A DNA stretch of 64,000 nt from Sphingomonas sp. (GCF_017745215.1 NZ_JAGHZV010000012.1:47991-111990), one strand, 5' to 3'; shown: positions 11,085-20,726, counted from the first letter of the stretch. Made by a program: numbers and translations. The notes: generated by a model from the letters alone, not told the origin.

Positions 11085-13415
11085 ATGACCGTTCGCCAGA
11101 CCCTGCTCGCCGCCGCGGCGCTGCTGACAGCGCTGCCAGCCGCCGCCCAGTCGCTCGGCACGGTCGAGCGCAACGGCAGCCGCGTCGCGGTCGAGGCCTA
11201 TGGCCCGAACATCGTCCATGTGACGATCGCGCTCGATCCGGCGGAGATCGACGCGGGGCCCGGCTATGGGATCAGCGCCAAGGCCGATCCCGCCGGCTGG
11301 AGCCATCGCGCCGACGCCTCGGGCGACGTCTATGCCTCCGCCGCGCTCAGCCTCACCGTAAAGGCCCAGCCCTGGCCCGCCGCGCCGAGCCAGATGGAGC
11401 GTTATTTCGCGCCGTCGCTCCCGCCCGTCTCGATCGTCATCGCCGGCGCCGACGGGCGCGAGATCACCCGCATGGACGGCTGGGAGATGGCGCCGCAGAC
11501 GGTCAACGGCGAGAAGACCTTCAAGGTGGGTGCGAGCTTCGCCGACACGCCCGACACGCATTACTATGGCCTCGGCCAGAACCAGGAGGGCATCCTCGAT
11601 CTCCGCGGCCGCACGATCGACTGCCGGCACTATTACGACGCGCCCGCGGGCGAGACGGTCTGCGTGCCCTTCCTCGTGACCAGCAAGGGCTATGGCATCG
11701 TCTGGGACAATCCCTCGCCGACGATCGTCTCGCCGGGGCTGCACGATGCGACGCGCTTCCAGTCGCAGGTCGGCGAGCGCGTGTCCTTCTTCGTCATCAC
11801 CGGCAAGTCCGCCGACGAGCTCTATGCCGGCTATGCGAAGCTCACCGGGGGCACGCCGCTGCCGCCCAAGGCCGCGTTCGGGCTCATCCAGAGCAAGGCG
11901 CGCTACGAAAGCCGCGACGAGCTGATGGGGATCGCCCAGGGCTATCGCAGCCGCAACTACCCGCTCGACGTGATGGTGCTCGACTGGTTCTATTGGACGC
12001 GGATGGGGCAGATCGACATCGACCGGAAGTATTTCCCCGATCCCGCGGCCATGAACCGGCAGCTCCACGACTGGGGCATGCATTCGATCATCAGCGTCTG
12101 GCCGCGCTTCGAGCGCGAGTCGCGCTATTACGACATGCTCGCCGCCAAGGGCTGGCTGCTCCACGACAAGGACGGCGGGGTGGTCGACGGGCTGGCGGTG
12201 CGCTCGGACCGCGCCGGCGCATTGCTCGACAGCACCAATCCCGAGGCGCGCGCGTGGTTCTGGGAGAAGATCCGCGACAATATCGCGAGCCAGGGCTTCG
12301 ACTGGTTCTGGCTCGACGAGACCGAGCCCGATCTCGTGCCCGACGGCTATCAATATTCGATCGGCTCGGGCGACCGGTTCCACAACCTCTACCCGCTCGT
12401 CCACACCTCGAGCGTCGCCGAGGGCTCGGCGAAGGACCGTCCGAACCAGCGCAACCTGATCCTCTGCCGCGCCGCCTATCTCGGCACGCAGCGCAACGGC
12501 TGCCTCTTCTGGTCGTCCGACGTGCGCGCGACCTGGGAAGCGCTCAGGCGCCAGGTGCCGACGGGGCTCAACTTCACCGCGAGCGGCATGGCCTATTGGG
12601 GCAGCGACACCGGCGGCTGGCAATGGCCGAGCGGGCCCAAGGCGCCGCGGCCGGTGCTGGTCGATCCCGCGGGTGCGACTGCGATGGGGGCGAACTACCC
12701 CGACTATCCCGAGCTGTTCGTCCGCTGGTTCCAGTATAATGCCTTCACGCCGACGCTGCGCATCCACGGCCAGCGCCCGGCGACGGCGATCTGGGAGTAC
12801 GGCAAGGCCGCCGAGCCGATCCTCGCGAGCTATCTCCGCCTGCGCTATGCGCTGATGCCCTACCTCTATTCGCTTGGGCGCCAGACCTATGAGACCGGCT
12901 CGCCCTTCATGCGCGCGCTGTTCATGGACTTCCCCGACGATCCAGAAGCGGCGACGCTGGGCGACGAATATATGTTCGGCCCCGCCTTCCTCGTCGCCCC
13001 CGTCACCGAACAGGGGGTGACCAGCCGCAGGGTCTATCTCCCGGCCGGCAGCGACTGGTATGATTACTGGACCGAGGAGAAGCATGCCGGCGGCCAATGG
13101 ATCACGGCCGCCGCGCCGATCGACCGCATCCCGCTGTTCGTCCGTGCGGGATCGATCGTGCCGATGGGCGTGCAGGTGCCCAACACCTCGGTGCGCCAGC
13201 CGCTCGAGGCGATCCGCGTCTATCCCGGCCGCGATGCGAGCTTCGCGCTCTATGACGACGACGGCGTGACCAACGCCTATCGTGGTGGGGGCGGCGCCAA
13301 GGCAGTGATGCTGCGCTGGAACGACGGTGCGAAGACGCTCACCGCCGCGGGCAAGCTGCCCACCGGGCAGGACCCGGCGAAGCTGGCGCGCGTGGCGGGC
13401 TCAGCGCCCCGCTGA
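11085..13415 (+). CDS. GH31 alpha-glycosidase (alpha-xylosidase/alpha-glucosidase type), secreted
   Basis: This 776-aa protein starts with a signal peptide (MTVRQTLLAAAALLTALPAAAQ). An N-terminal beta-sandwich, a TIM barrel and C-terminal beta domains follow. The catalytic nucleophile is D411 in DWFWLDETEP, and the acid/base is D508 in YWGSDTGGW. The subsite motif VLDWFYWTRMGQIDID near residue 300 resembles bacterial alpha-xylosidases more than starch-type alpha-glucosidases, but this is not decisive. It probably trims alpha-linked xylose or glucose from plant-wall oligosaccharides. GAGGAAG precedes the ATG at 11085; an in-frame ATG at 11028 lacks an equivalent ribosome site and would displace the signal peptide. 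Its 3' end overlaps the convergent AlkB-like gene by 15 bp. Confidence 0.88.
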   Translation: MTVRQTLLAAAALLTALPAAAQSLGTVERNGSRVAVEAYGPNIVHVTIALDPAEIDAGPGYGISAKADPAGWSHRADASGDVYASAALSLTVKAQPWPAAPSQMERYFAPSLPPVSIVIAGADGREITRMDGWEMAPQTVNGEKTFKVGASFADTPDTHYYGLGQNQEGILDLRGRTIDCRHYYDAPAGETVCVPFLVTSKGYGIVWDNPSPTIVSPGLHDATRFQSQVGERVSFFVITGKSADELYAGYAKLTGGTPLPPKAAFGLIQSKARYESRDELMGIAQGYRSRNYPLDVMVLDWFYWTRMGQIDIDRKYFPDPAAMNRQLHDWGMHSIISVWPRFERESRYYDMLAAKGWLLHDKDGGVVDGLAVRSDRAGALLDSTNPEARAWFWEKIRDNIASQGFDWFWLDETEPDLVPDGYQYSIGSGDRFHNLYPLVHTSSVAEGSAKDRPNQRNLILCRAAYLGTQRNGCLFWSSDVRATWEALRRQVPTGLNFTASGMAYWGSDTGGWQWPSGPKAPRPVLVDPAGATAMGANYPDYPELFVRWFQYNAFTPTLRIHGQRPATAIWEYGKAAEPILASYLRLRYALMPYLYSLGRQTYETGSPFMRALFMDFPDDPEAATLGDEYMFGPAFLVAPVTEQGVTSRRVYLPAGSDWYDYWTEEKHAGGQWITAAAPIDRIPLFVRAGSIVPMGVQVPNTSVRQPLEAIRVYPGRDASFALYDDDGVTNAYRGGGGAKAVMLRWNDGAKTLTAAGKLPTGQDPAKLARVAGSAPR

Positions 13416-14000
13416 GGCAAGGCTACGGAAGGTGATCGAACAGCGCAGCGCGTCGATCGGGGCGATGCTGTGTTCCCAATCGTGCCGCGCCTCGCCGCTC
13501 AGACGGTAGATCGATCGCGGCGCCAGCGGCACGGCGGCGCGATCGAACCCGCCCTCGCGGCGGCGGCGGAAGCGCAGCGTCGCGGGCTCGCCGAGCGAGA
13601 CGCCGACGACATGCTCGAACGCCGGCCGGTCGCGGTGCCAGCCGATGCCCGCGCCGGGGTCGTAGCGGACGAGCAGGACCTGGACGAGCTCGGTCGGGTC
13701 GAGCCCGGCGAAGCCCGCGGCGCGATCCCGCAGCGGTTCGAGCCAGTCGGGGATCGGCTCGGCCTCGCCGAGGTGGCCGGTGGTGAAGTCGTAGCGCCAG
13801 CCGAACGAGCGCGTGAGCCGCTTGCCGGTCCATTGCTGGAAGCGGAACGGCGACAGCCCGGTCGCGTCGATCCGTGCCAGCAAAGCGCGCTCCTCCGTCT
13901 CGCTGACGACCGCCTCGCGATAGTCGAGCCCGGGCAGGATCGCGCCGGACAGGATCTTGGGGCCGAACAGGTCGGCCTGGGCGTCGGGGAATGCGTTCAT
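13401..14000 (-). CDS. AlkB-like 2-oxoglutarate/Fe(II)-dependent dioxygenase
   Basis: This 199-aa cytoplasmic protein has the AlkB double-stranded beta-helix. The Fe-binding HxD lies in GIGWHRDRPAFEHV and the distal histidine in ARHDWEHSI. The 2-oxoglutarate-binding arginines lie in the terminal RCSITFRSL. The conserved substrate-lid segment TGLSPFRFQQWTGKRLTRSFGWRYD is of the short bacterial AlkB2/3-like type. Family members repair alkylated bases or modify nucleic acid or protein by oxidative demethylation. It lies 41 bp downstream of the IclR gene on the same strand and may be read through from it, but it has no obvious link to catabolism. Confidence 0.88.
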   Translation of the reverse strand: MNAFPDAQADLFGPKILSGAILPGLDYREAVVSETEERALLARIDATGLSPFRFQQWTGKRLTRSFGWRYDFTTGHLGEAEPIPDWLEPLRDRAAGFAGLDPTELVQVLLVRYDPGAGIGWHRDRPAFEHVVGVSLGEPATLRFRRRREGGFDRAAVPLAPRSIYRLSGEARHDWEHSIAPIDALRCSITFRSLASAGR

Positions 14001-14041
14001 GGCTGCGATATGGGAAGGCGCGCGCGGCGCGGCGAGTCCGC

Positions 14042-14728
14042 TCAGCGGCGCGGATCATCCCAGCCGAGCAGGCGGGCGAGCGCCATCGCCGTCTCGGCGA
14101 CCGCTTGCGCGAAGGCGCGCTCGACCGCGGGGTCGCGGCGCTCGGCGACGCCCGAGATGCCGATCGCCGCGGCGATCGTCCCATCGCCGCCGAACACCGG
14201 TGCAGCGATGCAGCGGACGGTCGGGTCGCTGCTGTCGGGGGCCGAGATCGCCCCCTCCGCCGAGAGCGGCAAGGGGAAGCGCGCAGGCTCGCTCGCGAGC
14301 ACCGCACCCAGCGCATGGGCGCCGAGCGGCAGGCGCTCGCCGATCGGGCGGAGCACCAGGATGCGGCTCTGCCCCGCCGCCCGGTCGAGCACCATCGCGG
14401 CGTCGCCCTGGCGCGCGGCGAGGTCGACGCTCTCGCCGGTCTTCGCCGCCAGTGCCTCGAGCAGCGGCCGCGCGGTGCGGACGAGGTCGAGCTGGCGCCG
14501 CGCCTGGAAGCCGATGCGCAGCGCCGAGGGCCCGAGCCGATAGCCCGCGCGCGAGACCGGCACGAAATAGTTGCGCGCGACCAGCACGCGCGCGAGCCGG
14601 TGCGCGGTGCTCTGCGACAGCCCCGTCGCGGTGGCGAGCGCGGCGAGGCTCGAATCCCCGCGCGCGACCGCTTCCATCAGGTCGAGCCCGCGCTGGAGCG
14701 TCTGCGAGGTATTGCCGGCCTCGTTCAC
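14042..14728 (-). CDS. IclR-family transcriptional regulator
   Basis: This 228-aa protein has an N-terminal winged HTH at about residues 8-65 (TLQRGLDLMEAVARG, then LAALATATGLSQSTAHRLARVL). The C-terminal IclR effector-binding domain (GAF-like) includes GERLPLGAHALGAVLA and CIAAPVFGGDGTIAAAIGISG. IclR proteins often control aromatic-acid or sugar-acid catabolism. The preceding genes in the operon encode a tannase/feruloyl esterase and an acyl-CoA ligase, so an aromatic or aromatic-CoA ligand is plausible. The start is GTG at 14726-14728, with AAGGAG 7 nt upstream and overlapping the end of the tannase gene. An ATG at 14785 would lie inside that gene and lacks such a site. Confidence 0.9.
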   Translation of the reverse strand: MNEAGNTSQTLQRGLDLMEAVARGDSSLAALATATGLSQSTAHRLARVLVARNYFVPVSRAGYRLGPSALRIGFQARRQLDLVRTARPLLEALAAKTGESVDLAARQGDAAMVLDRAAGQSRILVLRPIGERLPLGAHALGAVLASEPARFPLPLSAEGAISAPDSSDPTVRCIAAPVFGGDGTIAAAIGISGVAERRDPAVERAFAQAVAETAMALARLLGWDDPRR

Positions 14729-14732
14729 CGCC

Positions 14733-16358
14733 TCACTCCTTGCCGCAGCGATAGCTCGACGCCTTGCCGGGGTCGTTCCGGCCATCCCAGATCGACACCT
14801 TGGGATAGGCGCAGATCAGGCCGGTGCGGCGCGGCTCGGCGAGCCGCATGTCGCCGGGCGCGACCTGCCAGTTCCTGGCCGAGACGCCGACGAGCTGCTC
14901 GGGAACGCGCCCGCGCTCGATCCAGGCTTCCATCGCCGCATCGATGTTGCCGGCCGGGTCGGCGCCCGGCTCGGGCGCGGCGCCCTGGCCGAAGCTGTTG
15001 AGGCCGGGGCCGGCGTTGCAATGCTCCATGCCGGGGACGAGGAACAGCCGCATCGCCCCCGCCGCGCGGCCGCGCATCCGGGCCATGACGGTGTCATAAT
15101 AGTCGATCGTCATCTCGGGCGGTACCGCGGCATCGCCCCAGCCGTGGTAGAGGATCAGCTTGCCGCCGCGGCCGAAGAAGCCGCTCAAATCGGTGTCGGT
15201 CGCGTTGAGGAAGGGCGCGAGCGCGCCGTCGAGCGCCGGGCCGTCGCGCATCGGATCGAAGCTCGCGAAGCTCAGCTTGGTCATGTTGGCGAAGTAATGC
15301 GGCAGCCCCAGGCCGAACACGCCCGCGGCAGTGAGCAGCGGGTTGGCATTGGAGATCCACGGATTCCACCCGCCAGGCTCGGCCTCGACGCCGCCGAGCG
15401 AATAGCCGATCCGGCGCGCGCGGCTGTTCGGCGGGCCCTGGTGGATGCGGTCGAGCGCTTCGGCCTGGTCGGGGGTGAGGCACTGGTTGGTCTCGGCGCC
15501 GGTGCAGACCATCGAAGCGGCCTTGAAGTCGCAGCGGCGCGGGTCGCGGATCAACCCGTCCTTCTGCCCGTCGAGGCCGTCGCATTGCGCGAGGATCGCC
15601 GCCTGGATCGCGGGCAGCTTGGCGGGCGGGATGTTCGAGCCCGGCGTGCGCGTCAGGCTCTGGCCGTTCCACAGGAAGATTTGCGCGAGCCGCGTCCAGT
15701 CGTACGCCGGCGCGCCGGCGATGATCCCGTCATAGTCGCCCGGGTAGCGCTGCGCCTCCATCAGCGCCTGGCGCCCGCCGTTCGAGCAGGAGCTGAAGAT
15801 CGAGAGCCGCGGCTTGCGCCCGTAATAGGCCTGGACGATCGCCTTGGCGTTGACCGCGGTGAGGTGGACGGCGCGGTGTCCATAGTCGATCTGCGCATCG
15901 AGGTTGCCGATCGCCCAGGTCGCGGTGAGGCCATTGGCGACGTGGCCGGTGTCGGTGGTCGCGACCGCATAGCCGCGCTCGACGCCTTCGACGAGGCCGC
16001 CGCGATAGGCGATGTCGCCGGCATAGCCGCCGTTGCCCGCACCCTGGAACTTGCCGTTCCAGCCGCTCGCCGGCATCCAGACCTCGAAGCCGATGTTCGA
16101 GCGCGGCGCCGGCTTGATCACGCCGACGATCCGGCAATGCGCGGGCAGGGTGACCTTCACGCCGCCGGCGTCGGCATTGGGTCCGATATAGGGCCCGGCC
16201 GCGACATAGGCGGCGGACTTGATGGTGACGTCGGGCAGCGCGAGCTTGGCGAGGTTCTCGCAGCGCGCGGCGGGGTCGTTCGCCGCATCTGCGGGCGCGA
16301 CCCAGCCGAGCAGCGCCGTGCCGCCGAGCAGCGCTGCCATCATCACCTTGGACTTCAT
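14733..16358 (-). CDS. Tannase/feruloyl esterase family protein, secreted
   Basis: This 541-aa protein has a signal peptide (MKSKVMMAALLGGTALLGWVAPADAA). It has the CS-D-HC arrangement of the tannase family: C191-S192 in SSCSNGGRQ (nucleophile), D409 in GWGDAAVPP, and H446-C447 in GMEHCNAG. In known members the two cysteines form a disulfide that ties the triad together. Such enzymes hydrolyse gallate, ferulate or related aromatic esters, including feruloyl groups on plant-wall polysaccharides. The start overlaps the acyl-CoA ligase stop by 4 bp (ATGA). The ligase could activate the released acid, and the upstream receptor could import the ester. Which ester is used is not visible. Confidence 0.9.
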   Translation of the reverse strand: MKSKVMMAALLGGTALLGWVAPADAANDPAARCENLAKLALPDVTIKSAAYVAAGPYIGPNADAGGVKVTLPAHCRIVGVIKPAPRSNIGFEVWMPASGWNGKFQGAGNGGYAGDIAYRGGLVEGVERGYAVATTDTGHVANGLTATWAIGNLDAQIDYGHRAVHLTAVNAKAIVQAYYGRKPRLSIFSSCSNGGRQALMEAQRYPGDYDGIIAGAPAYDWTRLAQIFLWNGQSLTRTPGSNIPPAKLPAIQAAILAQCDGLDGQKDGLIRDPRRCDFKAASMVCTGAETNQCLTPDQAEALDRIHQGPPNSRARRIGYSLGGVEAEPGGWNPWISNANPLLTAAGVFGLGLPHYFANMTKLSFASFDPMRDGPALDGALAPFLNATDTDLSGFFGRGGKLILYHGWGDAAVPPEMTIDYYDTVMARMRGRAAGAMRLFLVPGMEHCNAGPGLNSFGQGAAPEPGADPAGNIDAAMEAWIERGRVPEQLVGVSARNWQVAPGDMRLAEPRRTGLICAYPKVSIWDGRNDPGKASSYRCGKE

Positions 16359-17983
16359 GCGACTTCCTCCGCTTCGTGCGCCATCATGCGGCGCATCTCG
16401 AATTTCTGGATCTTGCCCGTCACCGTCATCGGGAAGCTGTCGACGCAGCGGACGATCGACGGGATCTTGTAGTGCGCGATGCGATCGCGGCAGAAGGCGC
16501 GCAGCGCCTCGGCGTCGATCTCGCGCGAGGTGCGCACCCAGGCGACGACCTGCTCGCCCCAATGCGGATGCGGCATGCCGAACACCGCCGCCTCGATCAC
16601 ATCCGGGTGCGACATCAGGAAATTCTCGACTTCGGCCGGGTAGATGTTCTCGCCGCCGCGGATGATCATGTCCTTCACGCGGCCGACGATCCGGCAGGTG
16701 CCGTCCTCGCCGAACACCGCGAGGTCGCCCGAATGCATCCAGCCGGCGGCGTCGATCGCGGTCGCGGTCGCTTCGGCCTGGTTCCAATAGCCGCGCATCA
16801 CGCTGTAGCCGCGCACGAGGAACTCGCCCGTCTCGCCGCGCGGCACGACGCGCCCTTCGCCGTCGACCAGCTTGGCCTCGAGGAAGGGGAGGATGTGCCC
16901 CACGGTGGCGGTGCGCGTGCGGAGGTCGCTGCCGATCCGCGTCTGGAAGCTCACCGGGCTCGTCTCGGTCATGCCGTAGCAGATGGTGACGTCGCGCATG
17001 TGCATCCGCTCGATCACCTGGCGCATCGTCTCCTCGGGGCACGACGCGCCCGCCATGATGCCCGTGCGCAGGCTCGACAGGTCGAACTCGGCGAAGCGCG
17101 GATGGGCCAGCTCGGCGATGAACATCGTCGGCACGCCGTAGAGCGCAGTGCAGCCCTCCGCCGCGACCGCTTCGAGCACCGCCTCGGGATCGAATGCCTC
17201 GGCGGGGAAGACCATCGTCGCGCCGTGGGTCACGCAGGCGAGCACGCCCATCACCATGCCGAAGCAATGGTAGAGCGGCACCGGGATGCAGATCCGGTCG
17301 AACGCCGTCAGCGCCATGCCGCGGCTGACGAACAGGCCGTTGTTGAGGATATTGTGATGCGTGAGGGTGGCGCCCTTGGGCGCGCCGGTGGTGCCGCTGG
17401 TGAACTGGATGTTGATCGGGTCGTCGGGCGTCATCGCTGCGGCGCGCGCGGCCAGCTCGGCGCGGGCCTCGGCCACGGGCGTGGCGGCGAGCGTGTCGAA
17501 GGCGATGAGCCCGGCATGGCGCGGGCGCCTGATCTGGATGGTGAACTCGAGCTCGGGCAGCTCGTCCGCGACCGAGGCGAGGATCGCGACATAGTCCGAG
17601 GTCTTGAACCGCTCGGCCATCACCAGCGCGCGCACCCCCGCGAGTCGCAGCGCATGCGCGAGCTCGCTCGAGCGACAGGCCGGGTTGACCGTGACGAGGA
17701 TCAGCCCCGCCTTGGCGCTCGCGAGCTGGGTGAGCACCCATTCGGCGCAATTGGGCGCGTAGATGCCGATCCGCTCGCCGCGCGCGAGCCCGAGCGCGAC
17801 GAACCCCGCCGCCAGCCGCTCGACCCGCGCGGCGAGCTCCGCCCAGGTCCAGCTTATGCCCTGGTGGCGCACCACCAAGGCGGTACGGTTCGGGTAGCGG
17901 TCGACGGCCTCGTCGAACGCTTCGCCGATCGTCTGGTAGCGCAGCGGCACCTCTCCCGTGCCGAACAAATGACTGGCCCGCAC
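16355..17983 (-). CDS. AMP-dependent acyl-CoA ligase (ANL superfamily)
   Basis: This 542-aa protein has the ATP-binding loop FTSGTTGAPKG near residue 190, the adenylate motif CYGMTETSP near 315, the hinge GWMHSGDLAVFGEDG near 415, RVKDMIIRGGENIYPAEVE near 440, and the C-terminal lysine motif MTVTGKIQKFEMR. The overall pattern resembles medium/long-chain acyl-CoA ligases (FadD/ACSF2-like). It makes an acyl-AMP and then a CoA thioester. Genetic coupling with the downstream tannase-type esterase suggests the substrate may be a released hydroxycinnamate or benzoate, but sequence alone does not show this. The start is GTG at 17983 with GGAGAGG upstream, about 10 residues before the first conserved segment. 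A longer frame to 18172 runs into the receptor gene. Confidence 0.88.
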   Translation of the reverse strand: MRASHLFGTGEVPLRYQTIGEAFDEAVDRYPNRTALVVRHQGISWTWAELAARVERLAAGFVALGLARGERIGIYAPNCAEWVLTQLASAKAGLILVTVNPACRSSELAHALRLAGVRALVMAERFKTSDYVAILASVADELPELEFTIQIRRPRHAGLIAFDTLAATPVAEARAELAARAAAMTPDDPINIQFTSGTTGAPKGATLTHHNILNNGLFVSRGMALTAFDRICIPVPLYHCFGMVMGVLACVTHGATMVFPAEAFDPEAVLEAVAAEGCTALYGVPTMFIAELAHPRFAEFDLSSLRTGIMAGASCPEETMRQVIERMHMRDVTICYGMTETSPVSFQTRIGSDLRTRTATVGHILPFLEAKLVDGEGRVVPRGETGEFLVRGYSVMRGYWNQAEATATAIDAAGWMHSGDLAVFGEDGTCRIVGRVKDMIIRGGENIYPAEVENFLMSHPDVIEAAVFGMPHPHWGEQVVAWVRTSREIDAEALRAFCRDRIAHYKIPSIVRCVDSFPMTVTGKIQKFEMRRMMAHEAEEVA

Positions 17984-18013
17984 CGCCTGCCTCTCCTCTC
18001 CGGTGGATCGCCC

Positions 18014-18037
18014 CGCCGCCCTCCCATCCGGGCGGCG
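18014..18037 (-). other. Intercistronic GC hairpin between receptor and acyl-CoA ligase genes
   Basis: Perfect 8-bp arms (CGCCGCCC / GGGCGGCG) enclose an 8-nt loop in the 76-bp gap. No T-tract follows on the minus strand. It is more likely to protect the 3' end of the highly expressed receptor message or partly attenuate than to terminate fully. Confidence 0.45.
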
Positions 18038-18059
18038 AGGCGAAGCCGGCATCCTCCGC

Positions 18060-20726
18060 TCAGAACGTCTTGCGGACGCCGAACTGGAACAGCCGCCCCA
18101 GCGTCGACCCGTTGTACTGGCTGAAATTGGTGTTCGACACATTGGCATAGGGCGGGCCGACGTCGAACACATTGTCGACGTTGAGCATCAGCTGGGTGTC
18201 CTTCAGCCAGCCCTTGGCGGGCAGGTCGTAGGCGAAGTGGAGGTCGACCGTCTCGAACGCGCCGATCCGCGTCTGGTTGACCAGCCCCAGGATCGGATAG
18301 CCGCCGCGATAGTTGAACTGCCCCCGCGCGGTGAAGCCGCGGAACTTGCCGCCCAGCATCGCGACGAAGCTGAGATCGGCGGTGCCGTTCTTGAGCGTGT
18401 CGGTCCAGGGGCCGTTGGTGCCGGTCGCGGTCAGCCGGTCTAGCGTCCAGGTGCCCGCCCAGTCGGCGAGCAGCCCGAACTCGCCGAACTGGTGGGCATA
18501 GGCGAAGTGGAAATCGATCCCCTTCACCTTGATCCCGCCGAAATTCTGCAGCCGCGCGTCGGCGAGCAGATAGGGCGAGCTGCCCGGCGCGCCGGCGAAC
18601 AGCGCGGCGACGCTCGGCGCGCCCACCACCGTCATCCCGCCGGTCAGCGCCTGCGCCTGCGCCAGCGTGGGGTTGACGATGTAGAAGGGCGCGAAGTTGG
18701 GATCGGTGAACAGGGTCGTCGCCGAGAGCAGGCCGATCCGGCTCTTGAAGTCGATCTTGTAATAGGTCGCGCTCACCAGCAGCCCGGGGATCGCCTTGGG
18801 CTTCCAGTCGGCGCCGACCGACCAGGTGTCCGCGGTCTCGGGCTTGAGGCCGGGGTTGCCGCCCGCGAGCACGATCGTCGGCCGCAGGAAGTTGAGCGCG
18901 GAGTCGCCCGGACGGATATAGGGGCTGACCGGCAGGATCTGCGCCTGCTGCCCCACCGGGCTGATCGATTCGAGCCCCGGCGCGTGGAACGAGGTGCCCC
19001 AGTTGCCGCGGATCTTGAGATCGTCGAACGGCTCCCAGGTGACGCCGACCTTGGGATTGGTGGTGCCGCCGACGTCGTTGTAATCGTCGTAGCGCACCGA
19101 GCCGCTGAGCGTCAGGCTGCGCAGCCCCGGCATGCCGTTGCTCGCGCCGAACAGCGGCACCGCGATCTCGCCGAACACCGACTTGACCGTGCGCGAGCTG
19201 TAGGTGCGCGTGGCGCCCGCGGTGGTGCCGCGCGGGCCGCTCACCATCATCTGACGCAGGTTGTTGTAGTGATATTCGCCGCCCGCGGCGAGGCGGACGT
19301 CGCCGCCCGGCAACGCGAACAAGGTGCCGTCGGCGACAACGCGGCCCTCGGCGAGCTCCTGCACGCCATAGGAGTAATTCTCCCAATTCTCGACCGCGGC
19401 TAGCACCGCGGGGTTGGTCGCGCCCAGGTTGTAGGGATTGAGCGCGGTGGTGGTCGAGGTACCGGCGAGCGCCAGCGCCGCGGCGGTGGCGTTGATCCCG
19501 TCCTCGTGGATCGTGCTCTCGCTGCGCCCGAAGTTGCTCTCCGCGCGGATCTGCCAGCCGCCGCCGACGTCCCAGGTCAGCCCCTGGGTGGTGCCGTAGG
19601 AATCGAAGCGCTGGTTGGTGACGTTGCTCGGCCCGAACACGCTCGACCAGGAGAAGGCGACGCTCTGCGACGTCTCGGCGCCGATCGGCGAGAAATAGGG
19701 ATTGAGCGCGGTGATCGTGCCCGTCGAGGTCGATTGCGCGGTCTTCACCGTCGTGTCGCGGCGCGACCAATAGGCGGTCGCGTTGAACTCGAGCGACGGC
19801 GAGAGCTGCTGGTCGAACGAGGCGAACACCGAGTTGCGCTGCTCGCGCGGGTAGAGGTCGATCACCTTGGGATCGTCGCAGCGGTTGAGCGTGCCCGCGA
19901 CGCGGCCGGGGAGCGCATAGGTGACGCCGCCCACCGTGAGGTTGCCCGGCGCGCAGGCGGTGTTGCGCAGGTCCGATCCGCCCGCGGCGAGGTGGTTGCT
20001 CGTCGCATAGTCGCGGTACTGGCCGAGCAGGTCGCTGTGCCACGCATAGGCATAGGCGACGTAGAGCGAGCCGCTGCCCCAGTCCTTGCCGACGGTCAGG
20101 TCGGCGTCGACCGCGTCATAATGGTCGGCGGTGCTGTAGTGGCTGGCCGCCTCGACGCCGTCGAAGCGCTTGCGGGTGACGAAGTTGATCACGCCGCCGA
20201 TCGCGTCCGAACCGTAGATCGACGAGCCGCCGTCGGGGATCACGTCGACGCGCTGGAGCACCGCGGGCGGGATCACCGTCGGGTCGGCGGTGGTCGCCTG
20301 GATGCCCTGGCCGACCATGCGGTGGCCGTTGACCAGCAGCAGCGTGTCCTGCCCGCCCGAAGCGCCGAGGTTGCGCAGGTTCGGATAGAAGACCGGGCTG
20401 CCCGCGTCCTGGTTGGCGCGCGGCACGCTGCCGAAATAGTTGAGCTGCGGGATCGAGGCGAGGACGTCGGTGGTCGACGCCGCGCCGCTCGCGAGGATCT
20501 CCTCGCGGTCCTTGCCGATCACCTGGGTGCCGGTGGGCGCGATGCCGCGGATCAGCGTGCCGGTGACGACGATCTCGCTCTTCTGCGCGTCGTCCTGCGA
20601 CTCGGCCGGCTGCGACTCGGCGGTCTGGCCCGAGTCGGCGGGCGCGTCCTGCGCCTGCGCCGGCACCGCCGCGGCGAGCAGCGCGGCCATCGCGGCCGAG
20701 GTCATCCACATGGTCTTGTTCTGCAT
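18060..20726 (-). CDS. TonB-dependent outer-membrane receptor
   Basis: This 888-aa protein has a signal peptide (MQNKTMWMTSAAMAALLAAAVPAQAQ) and a Gln/Glu/Ala-rich linker. The TonB box/plug start is SEIVVTGTLIRGIAPTG, the form usual in the large sphingomonad and Caulobacter receptor group. Plug motifs are LLLVNGHRMV and DVIPDGGSSIYGSDAIGGVINFVTR near residues 128-185. The barrel ends with the aromatic terminus LFQFGVRKTF. It should import the substrate of the downstream esterase and ligase. GGGAGGAG precedes the ATG. The start faces the GH5 operon across a 125-bp divergent region that contains half of the palindrome found at 22793. Confidence 0.9.
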   Translation of the reverse strand: MQNKTMWMTSAAMAALLAAAVPAQAQDAPADSGQTAESQPAESQDDAQKSEIVVTGTLIRGIAPTGTQVIGKDREEILASGAASTTDVLASIPQLNYFGSVPRANQDAGSPVFYPNLRNLGASGGQDTLLLVNGHRMVGQGIQATTADPTVIPPAVLQRVDVIPDGGSSIYGSDAIGGVINFVTRKRFDGVEAASHYSTADHYDAVDADLTVGKDWGSGSLYVAYAYAWHSDLLGQYRDYATSNHLAAGGSDLRNTACAPGNLTVGGVTYALPGRVAGTLNRCDDPKVIDLYPREQRNSVFASFDQQLSPSLEFNATAYWSRRDTTVKTAQSTSTGTITALNPYFSPIGAETSQSVAFSWSSVFGPSNVTNQRFDSYGTTQGLTWDVGGGWQIRAESNFGRSESTIHEDGINATAAALALAGTSTTTALNPYNLGATNPAVLAAVENWENYSYGVQELAEGRVVADGTLFALPGGDVRLAAGGEYHYNNLRQMMVSGPRGTTAGATRTYSSRTVKSVFGEIAVPLFGASNGMPGLRSLTLSGSVRYDDYNDVGGTTNPKVGVTWEPFDDLKIRGNWGTSFHAPGLESISPVGQQAQILPVSPYIRPGDSALNFLRPTIVLAGGNPGLKPETADTWSVGADWKPKAIPGLLVSATYYKIDFKSRIGLLSATTLFTDPNFAPFYIVNPTLAQAQALTGGMTVVGAPSVAALFAGAPGSSPYLLADARLQNFGGIKVKGIDFHFAYAHQFGEFGLLADWAGTWTLDRLTATGTNGPWTDTLKNGTADLSFVAMLGGKFRGFTARGQFNYRGGYPILGLVNQTRIGAFETVDLHFAYDLPAKGWLKDTQLMLNVDNVFDVGPPYANVSNTNFSQYNGSTLGRLFQFGVRKTF

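Noticed and set aside
14729..14785. Upstream ATG start for the IclR gene
   Set aside because: It would overlap the tannase coding end, whereas GTG at 14728 has AAGGAG at the proper distance.
17984..18172. N-terminal extension of the acyl-CoA ligase
   Set aside because: It crosses the intercistronic hairpin and the end of the receptor gene and encodes Arg/Ser-rich filler; GTG at 17983 has a ribosome site.
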